From Phoenicibacter sp963588595 (GTDB taxonomy: Bacteria; Actinomycetota; Coriobacteriia; Coriobacteriales; Eggerthellaceae): a DNA stretch of 64,000 bases. The notes under the pieces were generated by a model. The model made no database searches. It saw only the letters and a program-made list of their open reading frames with translations, and was not told the origin of the DNA. Location: contig CAVAIA010000054.1 in NCBI GenBank assembly GCA_963588595.1, positions 11,550-75,549 of the forward strand, given 5' to 3'. Made by a program: the position numbers and the translations under genes. How positions within the stretch are numbered: position 1 is the first letter of the stretch; each line of letters starts with the position of its first letter. This document shows, piece by piece, positions 34,992 through 43,265 of the stretch.

Positions 34992-37109
34992 GTGAGTATG
35001 ACAATTGCATGGCTTGCTCCAGTGTGCGCTTTGATCGGCATGCTAGTTGCAGCCTATCTCGGGCAATGGGTATTAAAACAAGATCCAGGTTCCGAGAAGA
35101 TGAACAGCATTTCTGTGAAAATTCAACAGGGTGCGCAGGCATTTTTGATGAGTGAGTATAAGCTTCTCGTCATTTTTGTCGTTGTTGTTGCCATTATTAT
35201 GGCAGTGTTCTTGAACATTTGGACTGCAGTCGCATTTGTGACAGGCGGCATTTTAAGCGCCGCTGCCGGTTATGTTGGAATGTATGTTGCGACGCGTGCG
35301 AACACAAGAACTGCACACGCTGCTGAGAGTTCAGTTGCTAAGGCACTAACAGTCAGCTTCAGAAGCGGTCTTACGATGGGGCTTTGCGTTGCATCCTTTG
35401 CATTGATGGGTCTTTCTCTTTGGCTCATTCTTCTAGTATTCAACGTTGACATCGTTGATATGGCGTTGATGAAAGAGCACGTTGGCATGGTTGAAGGTTT
35501 TGCAACAGGAGCTTCGGGAGTTGCTCTTTTTGCTCGTGTTGGTGGCGGAATTTACACAAAAGCTGCTGACGTCGGAGCTGACCTCGTTGGTAAGGTCGAA
35601 GCTGGAATTCCTGAGGACGATCCAAGAAACCCTGCCACTATCGCTGATAACGTTGGCGACAACGTTGGTGACGTTGCTGGGATGGGAGCTGACCTCTTTG
35701 AGTCCTACACAGGCTCAATTATTGCACCAACGATTTTGGCTGTAACATTTGGAGCCCTCGGTGGATATTTCGTTGGCGGAGATTTGATTTGGGCTATTAT
35801 AACCCCTGTCATGATCGCAGCATTCGGAATTTTAACTTCTGTTCTTGGTCTTTTGGCTGTTAGAACAAAAGAGGGCGCAAATCTTCACAGCGCTCTAAAT
35901 CGTGGAACCTATCTTGCAGCTATCGTAGAGATAATAATCATTTTCATAATGTTCTTCATTTGGAACAATCAATCGACGCAAGCTCAACCACTCTTTTTGT
36001 TTGGTTCAGTAATTTGCGGTCTTGTCGCAGGACTTGCAATTGGCAAGATCACAGAATACTTTTGCAGTGATGAATATAAGCCAGTTCACAAAATTGCTGA
36101 GAGTGCAGAAACCGGAGCTGCAACAGTTATCATCGAGGGTCTTTCAACGGGCATGAAATCAACGATTGCTCCAATCATTTTGATCGCGGCAGCAATTATT
36201 GGTGCTTACACTTTCGGAAACCTTGCGTTCCCTAACGCGACAGAGTCTGGCATTGTTGTTGGACTTTATGGAGTTGGTTTGGCAGCAACTGGCATGCTTT
36301 CAAACACGGGCATCACAGTTGGCGTTGACGCCTATGGTCCTGTTGCTGACAACGCGGGCGGAATCGCTGAGATGAGCGGTCTTCCTGAGGAAGTTCGCGA
36401 CAGAACTGACTCGCTCGATGCTGTTGGAAACACAACAGCAGCGATTGCTAAAGGTTTTGCAATTTCTTCAGCTGGTCTTGCTGCAATCTCATTGTTCGTT
36501 TCTTTCCAGGCAACAATGCACACAGCAATTCCTGACTTCTCATTGACTTTGACTAATCCAATCATCGTGGCTGGCATTTTCATCGGTGCTATGATGCCAT
36601 TCATGTTTGCGGCGCTCACAATGGGAGCAGTTTCGAGAGCTGCTCATGCTATGGTCGAAGAGGTTCGTCGTCAATTCCGTGAGATCAAAGGAATCATGGA
36701 ATATAAAGCAGAGCCTGAGTATGACAAGTGCGTTGCAATCTCAACAACAAGTGCACTTCACGAGATGATTTTGCCTGGTTCTTTGGCCGTTATTGTCCCT
36801 ATCGCAATCGGTTGCTTTAACCCAGAGATGCTCGGCGGATTCTTGGCTGGCGCTGTTTCAACTGGAATGTTGCTCGCGATCTTCATGAGCAATTCTGGTG
36901 GAGCTTGGGATAACGCGAAGAAATATATCGAAGGCGGCGCAGAAGGCGGCAAAGGAAGCGAAGCTCACAAAGCTGCTGTCGTCGGTGACACGGTTGGAGA
37001 TCCTTTCAAGGACACTTCTGGTCCTTCGATGAACATCCTCATAAACTTGATGACAATCGTCTCTTTGACATTCTCACCATTGTTTATAGCTGTTCAAAGT
37101 CTTTTCTAA
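34992..37109 (+). CDS. hppA: Membrane-bound K+-dependent pyrophosphatase (H+ or Na+ pump)
   Basis: 705 residues with about 16 membrane helices. It couples hydrolysis of PPi to H+ or Na+ export. The catalytic acidic motifs are DVGADLVGKVEAGIPEDDP and NVGDNVGDVAGMGADLFE. The potassium site reads GNTTAAIAKGFA, with Ala where K+-independent enzymes have Lys, so this is the K+-dependent class, which includes both Na+ and H+ pumps. The start is GTG 34992, seven bases after AAGGAGG; an in-frame ATG at 34998 is too far from it. A strong terminator follows. Confidence 0.96.
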   Translation: MSMTIAWLAPVCALIGMLVAAYLGQWVLKQDPGSEKMNSISVKIQQGAQAFLMSEYKLLVIFVVVVAIIMAVFLNIWTAVAFVTGGILSAAAGYVGMYVATRANTRTAHAAESSVAKALTVSFRSGLTMGLCVASFALMGLSLWLILLVFNVDIVDMALMKEHVGMVEGFATGASGVALFARVGGGIYTKAADVGADLVGKVEAGIPEDDPRNPATIADNVGDNVGDVAGMGADLFESYTGSIIAPTILAVTFGALGGYFVGGDLIWAIITPVMIAAFGILTSVLGLLAVRTKEGANLHSALNRGTYLAAIVEIIIIFIMFFIWNNQSTQAQPLFLFGSVICGLVAGLAIGKITEYFCSDEYKPVHKIAESAETGAATVIIEGLSTGMKSTIAPIILIAAAIIGAYTFGNLAFPNATESGIVVGLYGVGLAATGMLSNTGITVGVDAYGPVADNAGGIAEMSGLPEEVRDRTDSLDAVGNTTAAIAKGFAISSAGLAAISLFVSFQATMHTAIPDFSLTLTNPIIVAGIFIGAMMPFMFAALTMGAVSRAAHAMVEEVRRQFREIKGIMEYKAEPEYDKCVAISTTSALHEMILPGSLAVIVPIAIGCFNPEMLGGFLAGAVSTGMLLAIFMSNSGGAWDNAKKYIEGGAEGGKGSEAHKAAVVGDTVGDPFKDTSGPSMNILINLMTIVSLTFSPLFIAVQSLF

Positions 37110-37138
37110 AGCGTTACTTTAAGAGAACGAAATTAATC

Positions 37139-37168
37139 AAGGTGCCTTTTTTAAAGGCACCTTTTTTT
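37139..37168 (+). terminator. Rho-independent terminator of hppA
   Basis: GGTGCCTTT (37141-37149) pairs perfectly with AAAGGCACC (37153-37161) round a three-base loop, followed by seven T (37162-37168). Confidence 0.93.
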
Positions 37169-37173
37169 ATGTG

Positions 37174-37203
37174 GGAAAATTGGTGCCAGACTTCCATTTA
37201 CCT
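37174..37203 (+). repeat. 30-bp direct repeat, left copy, flanking the small two-gene cassette
   Basis: Bases 37174-37203 match 37976-38005 at 28 of 30 positions; the last 21 bases are identical (core GTGCCAGACTTCCATTTACC). This copy sits just after the hppA terminator and continues into a short hairpin (ACTTCC with GGAAGT at 37205-37210). The stretch from here to the toxin gene at 37393 holds nothing else recognisable apart from the promoter at 37330-37359. Confidence 0.85.
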
Positions 37204-37329
37204 GGGAAGTTTCTTGCTAAAACAAGAAAATCGGCTCAAGTAACGCTGCGCTATAAGTTAGCGCTTGCGAGTGAACTTCTTAAGCTTGCTTTTTAAACTT
37301 TTGAGTTTAGAAATTTAAGTCTAAAACAC

Positions 37330-37359
37330 AGGACAATTTTGCTTAATATTTGGTATAAT
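37330..37359 (+). promoter_or_regulatory. Probable promoter of the small two-gene cassette
   Basis: AGGACA (37330-37335, four of six matches to -35) is 18 bases from a perfect -10 TATAAT (37354-37359). An AT-rich inverted repeat (AATATT, then AATATT about ten bases on) lies just downstream at 37357-37375 and could be an operator. Confidence 0.55.
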
Positions 37360-37392
37360 ATTATTAAAAATATTTGATATTTGAGGAATTAT

Positions 37393-37656
37393 ATGAAACT
37401 CATTTTTAGAGACTCGGCATTCAAGCATGGATTGACAAAGGAGCAATTAATTTATGTCTTTTCTAACGTAGTCAAAAGTAGAAGAATTTACAGTAGTGAA
37501 TTTGATTATGAAAACATTTGGGCACTTGGAATTCTGCCAAATGGAAATGATTGCGAGTTTATCTATTATTACCAAGATTCGGAAACAGCAGTTATTTTTC
37601 ACGCTATGTCGCCAGCAAGAAAGTCATTTACTCAGGAGATAGAAAGGAAAGGCTAA
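37393..37656 (+). CDS. Small protein, putative toxin of an uncharacterised toxin-antitoxin pair
   Basis: 87 residues from ATG 37393, with GAGG just upstream; an in-frame TTG at 37381 overlaps that site and is unlikely. The sequence has a basic N-terminal helix (SAFKHGLTKEQLIYVFSN), strands around WALGILPNGNDCEFIYYYQ, and an end reading VIFHAMSPARKSFTQEIE. The pattern (helix, then sheet ending in a conserved HAM.-type strand, Arg/Lys near the end) recalls BrnT/RelE-like toxins and small actinobacterial proteins paired with CopG-like partners, but I cannot assign a named family. The stop overlaps the next start by one base (TAATG), and the partner has a ribbon-helix-helix-like C-terminus. Toxin-first order matches brnTA and higBA. 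Confidence 0.6.
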   Translation: MKLIFRDSAFKHGLTKEQLIYVFSNVVKSRRIYSSEFDYENIWALGILPNGNDCEFIYYYQDSETAVIFHAMSPARKSFTQEIERKG

Positions 37657-37943
37657 TGGAATATAGAAATGAGTTAGGACAAACTATCACTGATGAGCAA
37701 CTTGATGCAATGCTTGATGAGATTGAAAGAGGTGACTTTTCGAATTTTGAAGCTGCGTCTGAACCTACTTACGGAACAATTGAGCCCAGAAAAATTGAAC
37801 GAAGCACAGTTTGTGTTCAATTTCCGATTCCCATGAAAACTCGCTTAAGCGAGATTGCCGAAGAGCATAGTTGCACTATGAGCGATCTAATTCGCGCTTA
37901 TACATATGATGGGATGAAAAAAGAAGACTCGCAGGCAGTTTAG
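37656..37943 (+). CDS. Putative ribbon-helix-helix antitoxin, partner of the gene upstream
   Basis: 95 residues from ATG 37656, preceded by AAAGG. The N-terminal half is acidic (LDAMLDEIERGDFSNFE), the part expected to bind the toxin. The C-terminal half has a strand-helix-helix pattern typical of CopG/Arc-type DNA binding: TVCVQFPIPMKTRLSEIAEE, then CTMSDLIRAYTYDGM. This antitoxin-second order with a C-terminal DNA-binding domain is that of BrnA. The call rests on architecture and coupling with the upstream gene, not on a recognised family match. Confidence 0.6.
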   Translation: MEYRNELGQTITDEQLDAMLDEIERGDFSNFEAASEPTYGTIEPRKIERSTVCVQFPIPMKTRLSEIAEEHSCTMSDLIRAYTYDGMKKEDSQAV

Positions 37944-37975
37944 AATTCTAAGTTTTGCACAAGCTCCTTGCTCAC

Positions 37976-38005
37976 GGAAAATCAGTGCCAGACTTCCATT
38001 TACCT
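37976..38005 (+). repeat. 30-bp direct repeat, right copy
   Basis: Second copy of the repeat at 37174-37203 (28 of 30 identical, last 21 identical). It lies between the antitoxin stop and rnhA, so that the two copies bracket the cassette with about 770 bases between them. Confidence 0.85.
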
Positions 38006-38028
38006 CCTGTTTTGTTATCATTTACTTT

Positions 38029-38508
38029 ATGAAGAAAGTGCAAGCGTGGACAGACGGATCATCTCTTGGAAACCCAGGACCTGGGGGCTATGGTGCTGTT
38101 CTTCTTTTCGTCGACGAAAATGGTTGCGAGCATCAACGCGAGCTAAGCGGCGGGTTTAAGAAAACCACGAATTCGAGAATGGAGATAATGGGCGTTGTAG
38201 CAGCGTTGGAGGCACTAAAGGAGAGTGTGTCGATAACAATCACGTCTGACTCTAAATATGTTGTTGATGCAATCTCTAAAGGATGGCTTGACTCATGGGT
38301 GAAGAGGGGCTGGAAAAAAGCTGACAAGAAAAAGGTTTTAAATAAAGACCTTTGGCAGAGAGTTTTAGATCTTCGCTCTAAGCACGATCTCGAGATGAAG
38401 TGGGTGAAAGGGCATGCGGGACATCCTATGAACGAGAGGTGCGACGAACTCGCTAAGCAAGCTGCGATGGGCGAAAATCTTCCAGAAGATTTGGGTTATA
38501 AGGGTTAG
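38029..38508 (+). CDS. rnhA: Ribonuclease HI
   Basis: 159 residues. It cuts RNA in RNA-DNA hybrids. The four acidic catalytic residues are D9 (WTDGSSLGNPGPGGYG), E52 (SRMEIMGV), D74 (TSDSKYV) and D139 (ERCDELAKQAA), with the helper His in GHAGHP. The basic handle region (SWVKRGWKKADKKKVLNKDLW) is present, as in the E. coli type. It converges with dgt, 33 bases between stops, with no clear terminator. Confidence 0.96.
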   Translation: MKKVQAWTDGSSLGNPGPGGYGAVLLFVDENGCEHQRELSGGFKKTTNSRMEIMGVVAALEALKESVSITITSDSKYVVDAISKGWLDSWVKRGWKKADKKKVLNKDLWQRVLDLRSKHDLEMKWVKGHAGHPMNERCDELAKQAAMGENLPEDLGYKG

Positions 38509-38541
38509 AGAGAGTTAAAAGTTTATCTTGGTTTTTCTCAC

Positions 38542-39771
38542 TTAAAGGCCTTCGCAATAGTCGCGAGTGTAGATGTGCTTTTCGCTCTTCGGGAACATGT
38601 GTTCGTAGAGATTAACGAAATAGTTGTCTGTCATTGACGCGATATAGTCGCAAACAATTTTGTTTGGTTCCGTTTTTAGATACTCTTCGGTTGTGACGTA
38701 GTGAGAAGTTTCAACTAAGTTTTTAATGTGATGCCTAAAGATTGGGGAGGTCTCATCTCCTCTTCTCAAGTCTTCTAAGTTCTTTTCGTAGAGTTCATGG
38801 AACATCGATTGGACTTCCGAGAATGACTTTTCCAAGATCCCTTCTTTTGAGTAGATCCTCTCATAGTTTTGCTTCTTAGCGAGCTTTAAGTCTTGATAGA
38901 CTTCTTCGCTCATTTGAATTGAATCTTTAAAGTAAGAATGATTCACGATGTCAACAGTTAAATTGTTAATTATTTTTGCATTAGTTTTTCCTATGACAGT
39001 TGAGTCAAACTCGTCAATCGAATTTAAAACATTCATCTTTAACGCATCATCGCGATCTTTTCCGATGTAGGCGATCATGTCGCTCACGCGAACGACGCAT
39101 CCTTCAAGGGTTGCGGGTCTCAGCGTGTCGATGACCTTTTCATCGTTGTTGCACGCTTCAACAATGTCATCGAGCTCGTCAAAGGATTCAATTTCCCCTC
39201 GATAGACCACCTTTTGAGCGAATTCTCCATTGTGTTTAATTATTCCATCTAACGTTTGAAGTGATATGTTTCGTGGAAAGAGTTGATCTAAGACCCTGAC
39301 GGAATGAACGTTGTGGTGAAAATATTTTCCAGTGTGGTCGTTGTAACATTCGCTTAAAAATCTCTCGCCCGCGTGACCGAAGGGTGTGTGGCCAAGGTCA
39401 TGACCGAGGCTTATCGCGTCAATCAAATCAAGGTTGAGGCCAAGAAGTTGCCCAATTCCTCGCGCCACTCGATTGACAAGTTGAACATGCAAGCCGCGTC
39501 TTGTTATGTCGTCGTTTTCAAGGAGAGAGAAAACTTGCGTTTTTCCATTGTAGCGGTTGTATGCAGGCAGGTTTATTATTTTTTCAACGTCTCTCATAAA
39601 TGCTGGGCGAGATAGCGTTGCCATGTCGTTTTTTAAGTTGTGACGGCGAACAATGTTTTCATCCTTAAACTTATATGGATTTTCGACGTGTTTTTCTCTG
39701 TCGCTTATAATTTGAGACTCAACTTCTTTATCGAGTTGAAGGTATTTTATTTCAGAGTCTTTTAGGCTCAT
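38542..39771 (-). CDS. dgt: dGTPase-like HD-domain dNTP triphosphohydrolase
   Basis: 409 residues. The HD metal site is seen in LGHDLGHTPFGHAGERFL (about 123-140), preceded by NRVARGIGQLLGLNLDL and followed by HHNVHSVRVLDQLF. The family removes triphosphate from dNTPs and tunes nucleotide pools. GGAGAT precedes the ATG at 39771. It is divergent from dnaG across a 70-base gap that must hold both promoters; a dgt-dnaG neighbourhood is common in Actinobacteria. Confidence 0.9.
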   Translation of the reverse strand: MSLKDSEIKYLQLDKEVESQIISDREKHVENPYKFKDENIVRRHNLKNDMATLSRPAFMRDVEKIINLPAYNRYNGKTQVFSLLENDDITRRGLHVQLVNRVARGIGQLLGLNLDLIDAISLGHDLGHTPFGHAGERFLSECYNDHTGKYFHHNVHSVRVLDQLFPRNISLQTLDGIIKHNGEFAQKVVYRGEIESFDELDDIVEACNNDEKVIDTLRPATLEGCVVRVSDMIAYIGKDRDDALKMNVLNSIDEFDSTVIGKTNAKIINNLTVDIVNHSYFKDSIQMSEEVYQDLKLAKKQNYERIYSKEGILEKSFSEVQSMFHELYEKNLEDLRRGDETSPIFRHHIKNLVETSHYVTTEEYLKTEPNKIVCDYIASMTDNYFVNLYEHMFPKSEKHIYTRDYCEGL

Positions 39772-39841
39772 ATAGCTTAATCTCCTTAATTGTTTTAGAA
39801 TTATTTTATAACATGGATAACCTTTTAGACGAGCACATAAG

Positions 39842-41713
39842 ATGATTTCAGAGACAGATATTCAAAAAGTTAGTGACGCGACTGATTTTGTTTCACTTGT
39901 TGCCGAGACAACTCAAGTTAAACAAAAAGGTCGTGATTTTTGGTGTTGTTGTCCATTCCACAAGGAAAAAACGCCATCTTGCAAAATTAATCCAACTGAC
40001 AACATATGGCATTGTTTTGGTTGCGGAGAAGGTGGATCTGTTTTTACTTACGTTATGAAGTTGCATAACATGTCATTTGTGGAAGCAGTTCATTTTCTTG
40101 CTGATCGGGCACATATTGAGATCGCGGACACGGGCGCTAAGGGTTTAAACAAGGGCGAGAAAAATAAAATTTATGAGTGTGTGAATGAGGCGAAGGACTT
40201 TTTTTCAACTCAACTTATGCGGGGGAAGAGCCAAGGGGCTGACAGCGCAAGAAAATATTTGTCAAAGAGAGGATTCGGAAGCGAAATTTCTCAAAGGTGG
40301 AGCCTTGGATATGCTCAAGGTTCTGGCACTTTAGTAAACCATTTGAAGAAAAAAGGATTTGAAGAAAGCATCATCGTTAAAGCGAATTTAGCGACCGCTA
40401 GAAATGGACGTGTTAATGATCGATTTTTTAACAGAGTTATGTTCCCAATTTTTGACGAGAGAGGGACTTGCGTCGCTTTTGGAGGACGTGTTATTGGTCA
40501 AGGAGAGCCGAAATATTTGAACTCTTCCGAGACTCCAATTTTTCATAAGTCCAACATTTTGTTTGGGCTCAATTTCGCAAAAAATGAAATTGTAAAAAGC
40601 GGATATGCTGTTGTTGTTGAGGGCTACACTGACGTTATAGCGATGCATGAAGCAGGAATTAAAAACGTTGTTGCTACCCTTGGAACTGCATTGACTCTTC
40701 GCCATATAAAACTTTTGAGCAGGTATGCAAGTCAAAAAATCATCTATCTTTTCGACGGAGACGAAGCGGGCCAACGTGCAGCTGAACGCGCATGTGAGTT
40801 TATAGATTATCAAATGACACCCGAAGCGGGAGAGAGCAGGTGCGATTTGCACGCAGCAACAATTCCTGAGAAGATGGACCCCGCTGAATTTATTGAAAAT
40901 CAAGGAGCCGAGGCGATGAGAGAAATTTTAGAAAACTCGCGCCCCTTAGTTGAGTTTGGCATTCAAAGAAGAATCGCAAAACATGACCTTTCAACTGCTG
41001 AAGGAAGGTCTAGGGCTCTCGTGGATGCTATATCAATCTTGGCCCCAATAAAAGACTCAATTCTTGCAAAGGACTATGCAGCGCAAATTGCAGCTTTAAC
41101 AAGGGTGAGCGAAATTGATGCGCAACGTCAACTTTCAAAGTTAAAGAAGCCTTCTCGTAATTTTCAAAAAGCGCCAAAAACTAATGAAAAGCCTAACAAA
41201 AGTGAAGAGGAAAAGGTTGAAAAAGATGCAAAGAGCCCAGCCGATTCAAATATTTTGAGCGAAGATATTAATAGATTGAATAATGAAGCAAAAGTTGTGT
41301 CTCTTTCAGTTCAAAATCCGCTTTTTGTTTTAGAAAGTGCTGACACTTTGAAAAATATTGATTGGCAAAGCAAATTGCACAAAATGATAATTGATAAAAC
41401 GCTCGATATCTTGTCTGACGATTTGAATGTTTCCCAAGCGACTCTTTTGAATAAGGTTATATCTCAAGTTCCTAATAGCGAAAAAGTTGTGACTTCAACA
41501 ATGACAAATGATGCAGATGAGGCAAGGTTGCAATTCAACATGGCGGTGTTAAACTTAAAAATTAGCGATCTTCGAGAAGCTCAAAATGAACTCACTTTCA
41601 ACCTTTCGAAGGTCGTTGACAAGCAAACTCACGATGAGATAGTTTCTGTTTTAAATGAAAACGCGAAGAGGCTCGAGGAATTGGCGCAAAAAGTTTTGAT
41701 GGCGGAAAGTTAA
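39842..41713 (+). CDS. dnaG: DNA primase
   Basis: 623 residues. It makes RNA primers for replication. The N-terminal zinc-binding domain has C37, H40, C58 and C61 (CPFHKEKTPSC, WHCFGCGEGG). The TOPRIM core includes VVVEGYTDVIAMHEAG and YLFDGDEAGQRAAER, and the C-terminal helicase-binding part is separated by a Lys/Glu-rich linker near 435-465. The usual neighbour rpoD is not downstream; def follows instead after 13 bases. The ribosome-binding site is weak. Confidence 0.97.
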   Translation: MISETDIQKVSDATDFVSLVAETTQVKQKGRDFWCCCPFHKEKTPSCKINPTDNIWHCFGCGEGGSVFTYVMKLHNMSFVEAVHFLADRAHIEIADTGAKGLNKGEKNKIYECVNEAKDFFSTQLMRGKSQGADSARKYLSKRGFGSEISQRWSLGYAQGSGTLVNHLKKKGFEESIIVKANLATARNGRVNDRFFNRVMFPIFDERGTCVAFGGRVIGQGEPKYLNSSETPIFHKSNILFGLNFAKNEIVKSGYAVVVEGYTDVIAMHEAGIKNVVATLGTALTLRHIKLLSRYASQKIIYLFDGDEAGQRAAERACEFIDYQMTPEAGESRCDLHAATIPEKMDPAEFIENQGAEAMREILENSRPLVEFGIQRRIAKHDLSTAEGRSRALVDAISILAPIKDSILAKDYAAQIAALTRVSEIDAQRQLSKLKKPSRNFQKAPKTNEKPNKSEEEKVEKDAKSPADSNILSEDINRLNNEAKVVSLSVQNPLFVLESADTLKNIDWQSKLHKMIIDKTLDILSDDLNVSQATLLNKVISQVPNSEKVVTSTMTNDADEARLQFNMAVLNLKISDLREAQNELTFNLSKVVDKQTHDEIVSVLNENAKRLEELAQKVLMAES

Positions 41714-41726
41714 GTGGTGAAGTTAA

Positions 41727-42266
41727 ATGAGCAAAATTGTTATATATCCAAATGAAAAGTTAAATCAAGTTTGCGATAATTGTGACTTAAACGACCCAAG
41801 GTTAGGCAAGTTGAGTAAAACGATGGCAAAGTTGATGTATAACAATTCTGGCGTCGGTTTGGCAGCTCCGCAAATTGGAGAAAACTTGAGACTTGTTGTT
41901 GTTGATTGCGATTATGATATAGAAGATAACTCAACTCGCGATCCTCTCGTTTTGATCAATCCTGAGATAGTTTCTTTGTCCGGTGATTTTATAGATGACA
42001 CGGAGGGGTGTCTTTCGTGTCCAGGAATAAGCGTGCACATTAAAAGGCAGCAATTTGCAACGGTCACTTATTACGACTTGAATGGGGACAAGTGGGAGAT
42101 TGAGGCAGACGGGCTTTTGGCAAGATGCATTCAACATGAAGTTGACCATCTTAATGGCAAAACTTTATTTGAGGCTTGCGACCCGCAAGAACATCTTCGC
42201 GCACTAGCTGCTTATCAACAAGCGCTTGCTGCGGGAGCTAAGCCTGGTCAAACAACTATAAAATAA
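41727..42266 (+). CDS. def: Peptide deformylase
   Basis: 179 residues. It removes the N-formyl group from new proteins. The three motifs are GVGLAAPQIG (42-51), EGCLSCPG with metal Cys C95, and HEVDH with H137, E138 and H141. It sits directly before fmt, which adds the formyl group to initiator tRNA: a standard pair. Confidence 0.96.
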   Translation: MSKIVIYPNEKLNQVCDNCDLNDPRLGKLSKTMAKLMYNNSGVGLAAPQIGENLRLVVVDCDYDIEDNSTRDPLVLINPEIVSLSGDFIDDTEGCLSCPGISVHIKRQQFATVTYYDLNGDKWEIEADGLLARCIQHEVDHLNGKTLFEACDPQEHLRALAAYQQALAAGAKPGQTTIK

Positions 42267-42290
42267 GCGATAGCAATTGGAGATATGCCT

Positions 42291-43265
42291 ATGAGAATCT
42301 TATTTATGGGAACGCCGAAGTTTGCGAGCGTGATTCTCGATTCTCTGTTCGATTGGGCGAGTAAAAACGGTTCTGAAATAGTTGGCGTTTTCACTAACGA
42401 GGACGCGAAGAGCAAACGAGGTAACAAGCTCATTGCGTCGGCGGTCAAGGAAGTTGCGCTTGAACACGAATCGCCAATCTTTCAAGTTAAAACATTGCGT
42501 GATGAGGATGTCCAAAGTGAGATTAGGAAATTAAGCCCTGACGTTATATGTGTTGCTGCCTATTCAAAGCTCTTGCCTAAGGAAGTTCTTGAAATTCCAA
42601 GGCATGGATGCATAAATGTTCATGCGTCTCTTCTTCCTTCATGGAGAGGGGCTGCCCCAATTGAGCGAGCAATTCTAGCAGGCGATGAGTTTGCAGGAGT
42701 TTCAATAATGAAAATGGAAGAAGGGCTTGACACAGGAGATTTTTGCAATCATAGAAAAACTCTAATTGGAGATAAAACAGACGATGAGTTAACTTTCGAG
42801 TTGGCTAAATTGGGCGCTGAGGCTTTGTGCGAGGTTCTAGAAGCTCTTAACTCTAACAATGGATTGAATTGGGAAAAGCAAGAGGACTTACTAAAGGGCA
42901 AAGAGCCAACTTATGCAAACAAGATTGAAAAGAAAGAAGTTCTAATTTCGGATGAGGATTGCGCGATTGTTGCTAAGAGAAAAGTTCAAGCTTCAAGCAA
43001 ATCGCATCCAGCAAAATGTTTGATAGATGAAAGACAAGTCACTATCACAAAGGCGCGTGTAGACCAAGGCTTAGAGCTCCAAGACTTCGAAAGGTCTCAA
43101 AATAATGTTTTGTGGAAAGATAAAAAACTTCACTTATTGATGAAGGACGGCGCGCTTGAGATTATGAATTTAAAGCCTGATGGCAAAAAAGAAATGGATG
43201 CTAAAAGCTTTGTTGCAGGTGCAAAAAGTGTTAGGGAAAACAAAGCTTATTGGAGCGCAATTTAA
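42291..43265 (+). CDS. fmt: Methionyl-tRNA formyltransferase
   Basis: 324 residues from ATG 42291; another ATG two codons upstream (42285) is too close to the GGAGAT ribosome-binding site. The N-terminal formyltransferase domain has LFMGTPKFAS and the substrate/catalytic region NVHASLLPSWRGAAPIERAI, with MKMEEGLDTGDF after it. The C-terminal OB-like tRNA-binding domain is complete. Its stop overlaps the rsmB start (TAATG). Confidence 0.96.
   Translation: MRILFMGTPKFASVILDSLFDWASKNGSEIVGVFTNEDAKSKRGNKLIASAVKEVALEHESPIFQVKTLRDEDVQSEIRKLSPDVICVAAYSKLLPKEVLEIPRHGCINVHASLLPSWRGAAPIERAILAGDEFAGVSIMKMEEGLDTGDFCNHRKTLIGDKTDDELTFELAKLGAEALCEVLEALNSNNGLNWEKQEDLLKGKEPTYANKIEKKEVLISDEDCAIVAKRKVQASSKSHPAKCLIDERQVTITKARVDQGLELQDFERSQNNVLWKDKKLHLLMKDGALEIMNLKPDGKKEMDAKSFVAGAKSVRENKAYWSAI

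Noticed and set aside
37204..37329. Small RNA or remnant gene between hppA and the small cassette
   Set aside because: No hairpin with a T-run, no start with a ribosome-binding site and no recognisable protein remnant were seen.
40388..40903. 171-codon open frame on the minus strand opposite dnaG
   Set aside because: Antisense to the conserved TOPRIM core of dnaG; no independent support.
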